A stretch of DNA of 64,000 nucleotides. Source: Henricia sp. BOLD:AAB3569 (taxonomy: Eukaryota; Echinodermata; Asteroidea; Spinulosida; Echinasteridae). The notes below the pieces were generated by a model that worked only from the letters and a program-made list of their open reading frames with translations, made no database searches and was not told where the DNA came from. Positions 31,541 to 41,690 of the stretch are shown in pieces; within the stretch, counting starts at the first letter, position 1, and every line of letters starts with the position of its first letter. The position numbers and the translations under genes are program-made. The stretch is from contig JBBELK010000376.1 of NCBI GenBank assembly GCA_037783545.1, positions 1,240,001 through 1,304,000 on the forward strand. The letters are read 5' to 3'.

Positions 31541-32952
31541 TTAAAGAGCTGGAATCCCCCTTGGAGGAAAATCCAGCAGTTAGGCTTTTTTCGATAGTGA
31601 TCCAAACATCCCTCTTGCCGAAGTGGGTTTTAAGTGGATAAATTGCAAGCAAAAGTGCGCTTTTCGAAAAGGAGATTTTACGCGATTTTTGAAACGCTCA
31701 TTAGGTATTAATGATATGCGCGTGACCCCGTGACGCAATCCTGAGAAAGAGAAGTCAACACGATTGTTAGCTCCATACGTTTACACGCAAAAAAACTTGG
31801 GAAAACAGTCTCTGTTAGATGGGGTTTTTTTAAGATTTTTGTTTTTCCAAAAAGCCAGAGATATGCCCAGTAGTTGCGTGGTTGTATGTTTTACCAGACA
31901 CTATGGAAAAAGAAAAGAGCAGAAACATTTTCTTTATTATTTCGAAGAATGAGAAAAATTAGTCGCGCGAAGGTGTAGGCCTACTTATAGGCGAACTTGT
32001 ACCGGGTAGGCTGCCGTGAGTTGGGTTATGTGTACGGCTAGGCTGCCGTGTGTGTGCGCGTATAGGGGCTATATGCATCACATCACAATTGTTGAACTAG
32101 CTGTCTATTCATTTTCATTGACGATTCCGCATGTAAATTGGACGCAATTTAACAAGCATAAAACAGCAACCGCGTGATGAATTTTTGCAACAAAGGTATT
32201 TTTGAAATCTGTTGTTTGAAAGTGGTTTTAACTCAAAATAGATATTTTCATTTTGTTTCCAAGTCGCTAACAACGGTCGAGCTGGTGCAACAGTCAACTT
32301 GAAGTTGACCAAGTACAACGCTGGACCGTTTGCCAACTGCCGCTGTGGCACTCATGTTTTGCTTTAGTAAAAATCATAACTTTGTCTCAGTCGTCTTTTC
32401 CCCTCCATTAAACTCTCACTGTTTCGTGGTTTACAGCTCATAACAAGATGTGGAATTCAACTCCTAAATTCATATACCCAATTAATATTATTGTTTTCAA
32501 TTTCAAGATGGCTGTTCGTATCGAAACCAACGGCCGCGATTCACTGAAATTTACTTAAAAAGAGCATCATTGTGAGCCACAATTTCATTTTTTTTTTCAC
32601 AAAAAGATAAGAATAAATTGTTGTCATAGTACAGAAAGTATTTTTCACGTTTGTAATTTGAATTACAAGAACGAAACAGGCATGATGAACATACATATAC
32701 ACTTCGTATGTTTTCCATTCAATACTACACATGCCGTTTTGAGTTCTTCTCAGGATGACGTCAAGCCCCTGTTTGTAAACAAACCAAGTGACCTCGAGCG
32801 TTTCAGAATTTCGGGTGAAGAGTGTCGGAACTAAATTGCGTTATAAACAAAAGACTGTCGGTTTTTGACGGAAAACACGTTGTAGAAACATAAACCTCCA
32901 TGATAAACAGGAAAACAAAAAAAATGTGAATGGGGGGATTCTAGCTGTTTAA
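31541..32952. mobile_element. TTAA-flanked element with GAATCCCCC ends, copy 2 (inverted, longer)
   Basis: 31541-31935 and 32545-32952 match the two ends of 16291-17256 in reverse. The middle 600 bp differ and include a degenerate CAACTCGACC-like tract at 32271-32340. Either this copy received an insertion or the shorter copy is a deletion derivative. Confidence 0.75.
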
Positions 32953-33059
32953 AGGTCACCTTTGGGGGTGCTTTGATGAGCGGTCCCCTCCCAAACGCAC
33001 GGGACGCGACACTCAAGAATGGCCGTTCTGAAGGTTAGACACCTCCACCTAGCCACTGA

Positions 33060-33301
33060 CACCATCAAATATTTTGTGCGCAAAACTCTAATTAAATCGT
33101 CGTTGGCTCTCAGACGACTCCCAATCTCGGTCAAATTCAATCACAACAGGTACCGCAGCATTTGAAACACTGGCCAATAGCAGTGCACGCACTATCAACG
33201 ACGGCTCACGAACGGGTAATGGCGTTTAACCTATCAGCGATGAGATTTCACCGTGATTCCCCAGACCCGATGTGCGAGCATCCACAGCAGGTCGGGTACT
33301 A
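33060..33301. mobile_element. Truncated copy of the AGTCTCGTACC MITE
   Basis: The complement of this stretch matches the left half of 8031-8497: GACCTGCTGTG, TCTGGGGAATCACGGTGA, GTGCACTGCTATTGG and TTGAATTTGACCGAGATTGG. The other half is absent. Confidence 0.75.
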
Positions 33302-33523
33302 TTCTCAGCACAGAATTGTGATCAAGGCTTATGCTATGTTTACACCGAAGCACGACCAAGTTAGGTCGACTTACGAGTTGTAAAATTCTGTATTTCTTGG
33401 ACTCGTGAGTGGTCATGAAACTTTTGTCAAGGGGGCGACCGAGAAAGTTTCCCGACCGTTCCATACGGTCGTGGAACTTGTGCCGAGCGATTGCGATTCC
33501 CCCCGAGTTATTGCGAGTGTTCT

Positions 33524-34152
33524 GCAGCCGATTTCACGAAACAGTGCGTAACTTGTGCCATAAACGGTTATGGCGCAAGACTTACGCCATAAAGTTATGC
33601 CGTAGCTGCGCAATTACTTAAAATCGATTTCACGAAACTCTTCTTAGCTGCGCAACGTTTATTTTTTCACTTTAGCACTTGTAACTTCTAGGACGAGGCT
33701 AATTTCTAGTTTATCAACGACTATTTGATGCTTGCGCTTGATAAAATAGTCGTACATAAAACATACGTCGTTGTTTTTCACAAATTTTGCACGGTCATTA
33801 TGGCTGCCGTCGCGAGTCATAATGCGTCGAGTCGCAGGTTTCACCGATAAAGGCCGTTTTCTACAAACGGAAGGCTGGGGTTCAGTTCGTTGACGATGCG
33901 GTAAATAAGCACGTGTAGCTAGCTGCATTATCGCCATTTTCCACTGTCCTACGACACATTTTTCCAACTTACGCCACCAAAAACCATTGCGCAAGTTACG
34001 CCACATTTTATGGCGTAAGTCGGCGAGTTGCGCCACATCCTGATGTGGCGCATCTTTCGTGAAACGCTTATTAACTTATTGCGCAAGTTACGCAATAACT
34101 TATGGCATAAGTGGACTTACGCAATTGCGTAAAGTTTCGTGAAATCGGCTGC
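33524..34152. mobile_element. 629-bp element with GCAGCCGATTTCACGAAAC ends, copy 2
   Basis: Inverted full-length copy of 27698-28314 with high identity through ends and centre. It keeps the central ORF open. Confidence 0.88.
33659..33937 (-). CDS. Element-encoded 92-aa protein of unknown function
   Basis: The frame from ATG 33937 to TAA 33659 lies in the centre of the 629-bp element. It is basic at the N-terminus (PHRQRTEPQPSVCRKRPLSV) and continues with DRAKFVKNNDVCFMYDYFIK and VVDKLEISLVLEVTSAKVKK. The sister copy has the same sequence with a one-base deletion, so the frame was once shared. No family was recognised. It could be the first exon of a transposase-associated protein, a captured host exon or chance. 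A longer in-frame reading back to 34036 runs into the inverted repeat and lacks an ATG at its start. Confidence 0.35.
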   Translation of the reverse strand: MAIMQLATRAYLPHRQRTEPQPSVCRKRPLSVKPATRRIMTRDGSHNDRAKFVKNNDVCFMYDYFIKRKHQIVVDKLEISLVLEVTSAKVKK

Positions 34153-34942
34153 AGGACTATAACTTACGACCTTCTGACAAGTAACATAGGAGAAACTTTT
34201 AAAGATCTTGCCGACCAACTCCTGAGGAAATGCCATTTTGACCAATTTTTGTTCGTAAATCACTCTCAAGTCCCTCGGGATTTCGGTGTAAACAGGGTAT
34301 CAAGCTCAAAAAATGATGATAATTTTAAAATTACTGATTTTTACAAAATGAACCAGTACTTCCACATGACGATTTGATCTTTTTAACTGTGAACCTTTGA
34401 TATTATTGTTTTATTGTCCATTTCGCAAAGTGCCGGTCTAAAATCACACACTGCTCCATATGCAGCACGATATGTGGCAAACGGACTCCCCTACTATTGT
34501 TGCCCTATTGTGTCTCAAACATCCAAGAAATTTCCAAGGAATTCCTTTCAGTTTTAAAGTGGGATTGGTGCGTTAACAAAAGGTTAGAGTGTGTTGAGGT
34601 ATATGGGCTCTAGGGGAAGTGGGGAGGAAGGGGGAGGGGGCCGGGGGGTGCCTCTGCCACATATCGTGCTGGGTATACACTGCTCGCCCAAAAGACGGGT
34701 GGCTAGATGAAACAGTGGGATGGCCTACCACAATTAACGCTGGTATCACAATTCTGATTTTAAGTCTAGAAGAGAGATATTTCCTTCCTGGAAACCGACC
34801 AATTAAAAAAAACCACACATTTTACCATCAAACTATTTAAACTATTTAATCAGAAAATAGCTTTATATCAGACGTGTTTACAAATGAAGAGTTCATTTGC
34901 AAAAACAGATAATCGCTATTCAAAAGTTTGCACATACCTCAA

Positions 34943-35075
34943 GCTTTTCTGTCTTGCTTTTCAGAAAATAACCAGCAAAATGTAAAAGAAAAGTATTAAA
35001 TTGGTAATCAATTCACCAATTGAATGCGTCAGTGTTGCATTTTGCTGTTCATTTTCTGAAAGACAAGACGAAAAA
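34943..35075. mobile_element. 133-bp foldback MITE
   Basis: GCTTTTCTGTCTTGCTTTTC...CAGCAAAATG and its imperfect complement form two arms around a short AATTGGTAATCAATTCACC centre. Confidence 0.75.
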
Positions 35076-35795
35076 GTACAGACACGGACACATTTTGACA
35101 CCAATAAACGAAATGGGTATCCGTCAGCATTGTGTCATACACATCAAATTCATTTTTTTCGTCGAGGTGCGGCAGCCAATCTGCTAACTACTGTTCTTTG
35201 AAATGCCGTACAAACTTAAGCTTTCAGATAGAATATATAGACAGTATCTGCTAACAAGATATAAGGGGGTAGGGGGACTTTGTGAATTTCAATTTTCCTA
35301 CTGAGCAAAATTATTGGCTGCCTTACGGCTGGCGTCACACTCACTGGAAGAACTCTTCCCCCAGAGATAGGGTTTTGAAAAACCAAATATCTCAAAATCC
35401 GAATATCAAGATATTTCATCCTCTGATTTTTCTAATTCTTATAGGCCACATGCGTAAGCACCAAAGCATAAATAAAATGCTTAGAAGTGTACCACCTGCT
35501 TTGCTGACGCATAGACTTGAAGCATGTTGAACAAGATCAATACTCTACTCAAAAGAGGTATTGTCTCTTTGCTCTTGTTTTGGATGTTAGTTTGGCAAGC
35601 ACAGAGACATTTGGCTACCTTTATAATCTGTTAGACGGCAGCTGTTGTGTGTTTGGATCAACTATTAGCTTTCACAAACTCCATTCATATCTTCACACAC
35701 TTATAGTCGTTTGTTTCTTAACTATGGTTTCAGATATTGACTTCCAGATAGAACAGGATAGTAAAATAAATACCGAATATTCAAAAATTCAGTTT

Positions 35796-36287
35796 TTAAG
35801 GATAGTATACATGATTGGTAAACTGTTACTTTTTATCCCCATGTGAGATTGAAGGTATCCATGATTAAAACCAACCTGAGCAAAAACCAGCTCCGTACTT
35901 CGTGTACCTTTTGGAGAAAACAGTAAAAAAAAAGGGGGCTTACAGTCATTTCGCCCCAAAACCACTTTGCCCTGAACCACTGCCCATGGACGAAGTTGTT
36001 TTGGGGTTAGGTGGCTTTTGGTCGAAGTATTGTTTGGACGAAGTGGTTTGGGGCGAAATGCCACTTGGGCTAAGTGGTTCAGGACGAAGTGGTCCGGGGC
36101 GAAATGGTTTTGGGGCGAATTAAATTTACGTCTCGCGAGACGAAAAATAATTGTTTTGCTCATTTCTCAAAAACCATTTCAGGGGAAGTTTTTTGCCGTC
36201 AGCATGTACATAACGTGTAAGTTATGTGTAAATTAATATGTGAACATTTCTGATTTTCGAGATACCAATCATGTGTACTTTCTTTAA
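35796..36287. mobile_element. MITE with GGGCGAAGTGGTT motifs, copy 2
   Basis: Inverted relative to 12825-13272, with the same TTAAGGATAGTATACATGAT end. The centre repeats CGAAGTGGTT, GGGGCGAAATGG and variants about eight times and includes GTCTCGCGAGAC at 36131-36142. Confidence 0.8.
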
Positions 36288-36333
36288 GTCCCAATCCTAG
36301 TGTTTTTTCTAACACACCTCAGATCCCTGGTTC

Positions 36334-36479
36334 TTAACACGTTGACTGCCGACTACGAGTATACGCGTAGTAACAGGTGTACCGAATTCTGCCACTACTG
36401 TACAAGTATACTCGTAGAAAATGGGAACGCCCTCGGTGGGAACGCCCTGTAAAAATATGCTCGGCCGTCAACGTGTTAA
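36334..36479. mobile_element. 146-bp MITE, TTAACACGTTGAC ends
   Basis: TTAACACGTTGACTGCCGA at the left and TCGGCCGTCAACGTGTTAA at the right, both ending in TTAA. The centre has GAGTATACGCGTAG/AGTATACTCGTAG. Confidence 0.8.
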
Positions 36480-36510
36480 ACTGGCCATTCCCTGTCGATG
36501 GGGTCTTGGT

Positions 36511-36790
36511 CATCGATATATATATATACACTGGATGAAGCAACGACTTCTAAAATTGAAGCTACCTTCCGCCATTGTACCCCACCAAATACAATGCCTG
36601 GTCATACTGTCTTCACTAAGCTAAATCATGGTCTACATGTGTTAAGTGTAATGCAAGCAATCCCATGGCCCGGGGAGCAGTCTAGTCCAGGCATTGTTCG
36701 TGGGGTACAATGGCGGCCGGCGCATGGCTTCAATTATCGTATAGCCATGCAACTGTTATTGCATATTTATCCAGTGTATATATATCGATG
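36511..36790. mobile_element. 280-bp MITE, CATCGATATATATA ends
   Basis: Inverted ends of about 22 bp, CATCGATATATATATACACT plus GGA. Inner matching blocks GCCATTGTACCCCAC and CAATGCCTGG occur in both arms. Confidence 0.8.
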
Positions 36791-37430
36791 GTCTTGGTAC
36801 AATACATGTACATGTATCAGCACTATCGTGAACGATCTCATCAAGGATTATTTCATCGCAGTGCAATCCGGCATGTTTTAACCATGAATTGTTCTCTACT
36901 CTATGGCCATCTTATTTCCCCTAGTACAAATGCTGTATTTCCCCAGGGGAAATTCTTGCCAGTTTGAGAACCAGTGCCCGAGATTTTCAAATCAGAACTA
37001 CATGTTAATCAGAACTACAATACATTACATGTACCAGTAATTAGAAGCATATCAACCCTGATGCATTTGTGTTTCATTTCTGACACATGTAACTATAACC
37101 ACAAGTACTGGGGGTGCACAGAGTTATTAAAATTATTATGCAAAAGAATATCATAGGATGATCCCGCCTCCTGAGTATTCCATTCTCTGCAGAAAAGAAA
37201 CAAAATAAATTGAATCAAGCAAACAATGAAGTGCAAGTAAAGACGAAACATAGAAAAGGGGACCGGTAACTCAATGTGGTGTAAACACCCACAGCTTACG
37301 CATAATCAATTACAATTTTGCAAAATAGATTTTAAAACAAAATAGTTTAAAAAGTTTTTAAATGTTTGGGCACAAAGTCTCTCTAACCAGTATTCACATC
37401 TACATGTACAATGCTCTTCTGTTGTATTTA

Positions 37431-37567
37431 AAAGGCACAGGCTCGTCAGCAATGCGCGCGCGCCAAATTCGTGCTACGAAATACGCAGCTCCATGCCTTT
37501 GCTGTGGAGCTGCGTATTTCCTGGCACAACTTTGGCGCGCGCGCATTGCTGACGAGCCTGTGCCTTT
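37431..37567. mobile_element. 137-bp foldback MITE, copy 2
   Basis: Same family as 651-787. AAAGGCACAGGCTCGTCAGC is matched by its complement at the end. TTAA flanks both sides. Confidence 0.9.
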
Positions 37568-37802
37568 AAATGACAGGGTGCCAGCTAATTTATTCTGGCA
37601 AAATCTGTTTTAGAGGGTTTATACTGTGCTTTTTTGTCAAATTTTATGTATTTTCTTGTCACAAAACCACTCATGGACAATTCCACTACATGTATGCTAC
37701 ATGTACTTGCAAGTTTCAATTGACAAACGAAATTACTTGCAGTTTTAAACAATTTATCATCTTGAAAGAATAATATATTTGTTATAAAGGCTTAATTGGT
37801 TA

Positions 37803-38183
37803 GTTATTATTATTTATTATTATTATTATTATTTATTTTTGGTATTCATACCAAGGATTCCTCAATAGTGCTCATTGCACTGTCACTCGCAAGCGTGAGG
37901 AAACCCATGAAGAATTAGAATTATAATTAGAAATGGCCAGAGACACCGGGGATGATCCCCCTTGCTCTTTACGAAAGAATGCTCTGGGATCTTTAGAGTG
38001 CGTTTCCATTACCTAACACACTGAACCAACGGCTTTACATCCCTTCCGAAGGATGGAGCAAGTGTGGTTGAGTGCCTTGCCCAAGGGCACAGGTACCATA
38101 GCCGTGGGGAGGTTCGAACCCGCAACCCCAAGTCTTCACCCGATTGCGAGTCAATGCCCTAAACCGCTCGGCCATGGTACCCC
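37803..38183 (-). mobile_element. tRNA(Ser/Leu)-derived SINE, copy 2
   Basis: On the minus strand it runs from the tRNA-like head (GGTACCATGGCCGAGCGGTT, GGTTCGAACCT) to a (AAT/TTA)n tail at 37803-37845. The body matches 26767-27134. Confidence 0.88.
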
Positions 38184-38269
38184 ATGTACCTGTACATGTG
38201 TACCTGTGCCAGTATGGGCATGGAGAAACAAGCATTACAGACGTTACACATTTTACATGACTTTTTGTA

Positions 38270-38738
38270 TGTCTTTCCACAGTAAAGGGGGAATTTTGGC
38301 AACACAGACCATAGTTTCGAGGAAATATAAGTCTGGTTCCAAAATAAAAGAAATACTTGTAAGTGTAAGTTTAAGTTGTTCTGACATGTCTGAAGAGATA
38401 ACTTGGGTCCAAAAAGGGGTTACAAATAGTGTGACAACATGCCTTTCTAAAAACCCTGTGTACAAATTTCCAATGTACATTGTACAGTCGTAAACGGGAC
38501 ACACTTGTGTTACATTTTAGGCCGTCCCAGTTATGACCGTATATTGGAAATTTGTACACAGGGCTTTTAGTAAGGCATGTTGTCACACTATTTGTAACCC
38601 TTTTTGGGCCTAAGTCATCTCTTCAGAACAATTTAAATTTAATTTTTTTATTTTGAGACCAAACAAAGGTACATGTATGTGCCTTTGTGGAAAATATGGT
38701 CTGTGTTGCCAAAATGCCCCCTTTACCGTGGAAAGACA
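38270..38738. mobile_element. 469-bp palindromic MITE
   Basis: Two arms of about 230 bp (TGTCTTTCCACAGTAAAGGG to AATTTCCAATGTACA, and the complement) fold over a short TCGTAAACGGGACACAC centre. It encodes nothing recognisable. Confidence 0.88.
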
Positions 38739-39161
38739 CATCAATAAAACTCTGTGAAACTTTAAATTTTCATTAGTAACTTTGTTGAAGAACAGTAGGC
38801 CTGAATTCATTCTACATAAACAGTGCTATCTTGGGGGACTCCAGCATTTTTTTCCAAAAAAAAGAATCGTGATTCCATTCGGAATTGATTCAATTTTTAA
38901 CAAGAAAACATTAAATTCACGTACATGTACACTGAGCGTGTTTCAGTACAGTAAAATCTTGTTAAGTCCAAACCGGATACCTCAAAGTAATGGCACAGGC
39001 TTTTGTGCACGCAAATACGGTACATGTACCTCCGTAACTCGAAATTCCTCTACGAGTGCCTTTTTACCGCAATGTTTTTTTGGCTAATCTAACAAGAAAC
39101 TACAACTGAAACGATCACAAAGAAGCGTAAAAATCTTTTCATGAGTCTTAGCCGTCAATTT

Positions 39162-39300
39162 AAAGGCACAGACCCGTCAACAATGCGCGAGCGCCAAATA
39201 CGTGCCCCAAAATACGCAGCTTCAAAGCAAATGCATGGAGCCGCGTATTTCGTGGCACATATTTGGGGCGCGCGCGCATTGCTGACGAGCCTGTGCCTTT
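39162..39300. mobile_element. 139-bp foldback MITE, copy 3
   Basis: Same family as 651-787 and 37431-37567, flanked by TTAA on both sides. It is more diverged in the left arm. Confidence 0.88.
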
Positions 39301-41529
39301 AATCCGTCTTTTCCGCAAGAGATGCAGTATGGTGCACTCCCTCGCTGATACAATAGGGCCTAATAAATCCATAATATAACTGCAACAAATCAGGCTTCCT
39401 AAAATGCTTAAAGGGACCTACTGTTTACATAATGTAGCAATCTAGCATCCTTGACAATAATATTTTGATGGTCGTTGTGAAAAAAAAATCAAAATGTCAC
39501 GTAATTAACTAGAAATGTTTCAAATTAACAAAAGAAACAAATCTTGGGCTATACGCTTTACCAGCCGTAGCGATGTATTACATGTATGTATCATGTGTTT
39601 GTAAATAAAGGTGGCGTTCGATATGGGTCGACACGTGTTTAACCTCGATTCCTTGTTTTCCCCGACTCATTACACCTTGCATGATCCCTCAGGTCAGCGC
39701 TGACTCGAGGAAGCACATCGAACGCAACGTTTTGGTGTCTTTAGCGCCCTCAATAAGCCTAAGCTGTTGTTTTTCTTCAGATATTATTTATCGCCGCGAA
39801 CGCGAAGACAAGACACGAAAATCTGAGAGATTCTCTCGTCCATATCAACACCTAGAAACCCTTCTTATGAAATCTGTTGGCAGATGTGTACAAATTGGAA
39901 AATATGGTACATGTACATAGTGTTCGTAGGATATTATTTTCCAACAAGAGAAACCAACCACGAATGACAAAAGAGCAAAAGCTGGAAATACAACTAACTC
40001 ACAAGACCACGTGACTTTTCGGAACCAGAATCTGGTTCCGAAAAGTCACGTGACCTTGAATTTTAAATAAATGCTCAAAAGCGGCAAAATTTGACGGCGT
40101 CTTTTAAGGATATATCTAATTTACTCTGGAATGCCCTTCAGAATAATGTATGGGTCTATTTCGAGCCCAAAATAGCCCAACAAAGCCGGTGTGTCCCTTT
40201 AAATGGTGCCGCCGCGCCATGCGCTGCATTGGTTCTCGGTCGGGGTAGGCACTTTACACGAATGTATGCGGTAGCACGCAACCTCGAACAACATGCTCAC
40301 TGACATTGTTAAAGCATGCCCGGAACCTGGGACCTTGGATAATGGTAAGTGCACCCTCTATAGGTACAGGATAGCACCGATCGTGACCAGACGTGAGCGT
40401 ACGACCTTGGCCCTTCAAACCGCCAGCAAGACGCAGACGTATGATGAAAAAAAAACCACAAAATGAAGACACAAAACACTTTGGGCATGTTTGTTTCGTG
40501 ACAGATTCGAATCCAGATCCCGGGTTGTTTTACCGCACAGAAACAAACGAACATGCTCTCAACTCGGATCTTAAATCACATGAATTGCAATTTATTTACC
40601 AAATTTGTCAAATTTCTGTTCCAAATTTCTCCCACGACATTCATAGTAAATAAACAAACGGCCTAAATTTGTTTGCATCGTGTGTTGCCTCTGAAAATTG
40701 AAAATCACACGATTTACTCACACAAAAATCTTCGCGATGTTTACGTCGCCATTTTGGATCTAGCACTGAACCAACGCTCGAGAAGGATCCCACAGGATCT
40801 ACGCGAAGTGAACGAGGCTCACCTTGGATCTGCGCAGATCTGAATCTGGATCCATCCGAAACAAACACGTCCTTTGTACGTGCATTACAAAATGGACATT
40901 TTATTGTTTTATTCTTGTACATGAAATAGACTTTAACGTAACAACAAAAATAGCAAGGGCACACCAAACGCATAGGGCTTGTGAATTATGGTGGACACTT
41001 TTCGTGCGTTGAGCAGAGCGAAACCGGAGCTGCGCTTAAGTACTCGAACTTTAGATAGGCCTACCTCAATTTTCATCCATTCCTTTGAGTTTCGACTTAA
41101 CGAGATTTTACTGTTGGTGTATATTGACGAAACTACAGATTTAGCAGACAAAGTCCCAATTGTCGCCACCAAGTGGCACTAAACGTCCATGAAATGATGC
41201 CGGTCTGTGCCACACAAGCAAAAGCCAAAAGTAATTTGGCTTCAGAATAGTGAGGTAATTTCTGGAATTAGCAAGAGAAATCGATTCCTACAAGGAATTG
41301 ATTCCTACAGAGAATCGATTCCTGAAAAACTGGAATCGCGATTTCTATTCCCAACATGGAATCGATTCTACCCGACTCCGGCATGAAATCCCCCAAGCTT
41401 ACATACATGTACATGTACAAGCTACATTTGTACAGTACCACAGGTGCTTTTAAGGAATTATTCTTGGTTTTGGTACAGAAAGAAAGAACTGGTAGTAAAA
41501 ACAAAAATTCACCTCCGACAAAAACTCAC
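39301..41529. other. Intergenic or EMC4 3' region
   Basis: No gene was recognised. The missing last EMC4 exon could lie here or further left. Contains a perfect palindrome at 40008-40052 and GAATCGATTCCT repeats near 41280-41370. Confidence 0.4.
40008..40052. repeat. Perfect 22-bp-arm palindrome containing CACGTGAC
   Basis: CACGTGACTTTTCGGAACCA plus GA, one A, then the exact complement. The outer CACGTGAC is an E-box/CLEAR-like hexamer on both strands. It could be a very small MITE or a cruciform-forming element. Confidence 0.95.
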
Positions 41530-41690
41530 CTGTTGTGGCTCGAGGAATGACAGCCAATCAGATGAGTGCGTTGGGAGTAGCCCCATTGAGGAGCATTTAT
41601 AGAGTGCTAATGCAATACCAAGGAGGTTAGATATAAAGTACACAATCTTCTGGACTAATGACTGGGGACTGGGATCGAGCATCTTGGAAG
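41530..41690 (-). CDS. EMC4: EMC4 exon 4
   Basis: Encodes about residues 115-168: [53 protein letters not shown]. Acceptor TTTGTTTGCAG|CT, donor CAG|GTGAGT. If the intron is retained the protein would end after VSFCRR. Confidence 0.95.

Noticed and set aside
34458..34668. AGCACGATATGTGGCA and its complement 180 bp apart
   Set aside because: A 16-bp inverted match may mark a small MITE, but the rest of the ends do not pair.
39408..40201. TTAAAGGGAC and GTCCCTTTAA as possible ends of a 790-bp MITE
   Set aside because: Only about 10 bp match and no second copy was seen, so chance is likely.
40988..41182. Frame with VYIDETTDLADKVPIVATKW, resembling hAT transposase wording
   Set aside because: Too short, no zinc-finger or dimerisation block nearby, and the match is only to a few residues.
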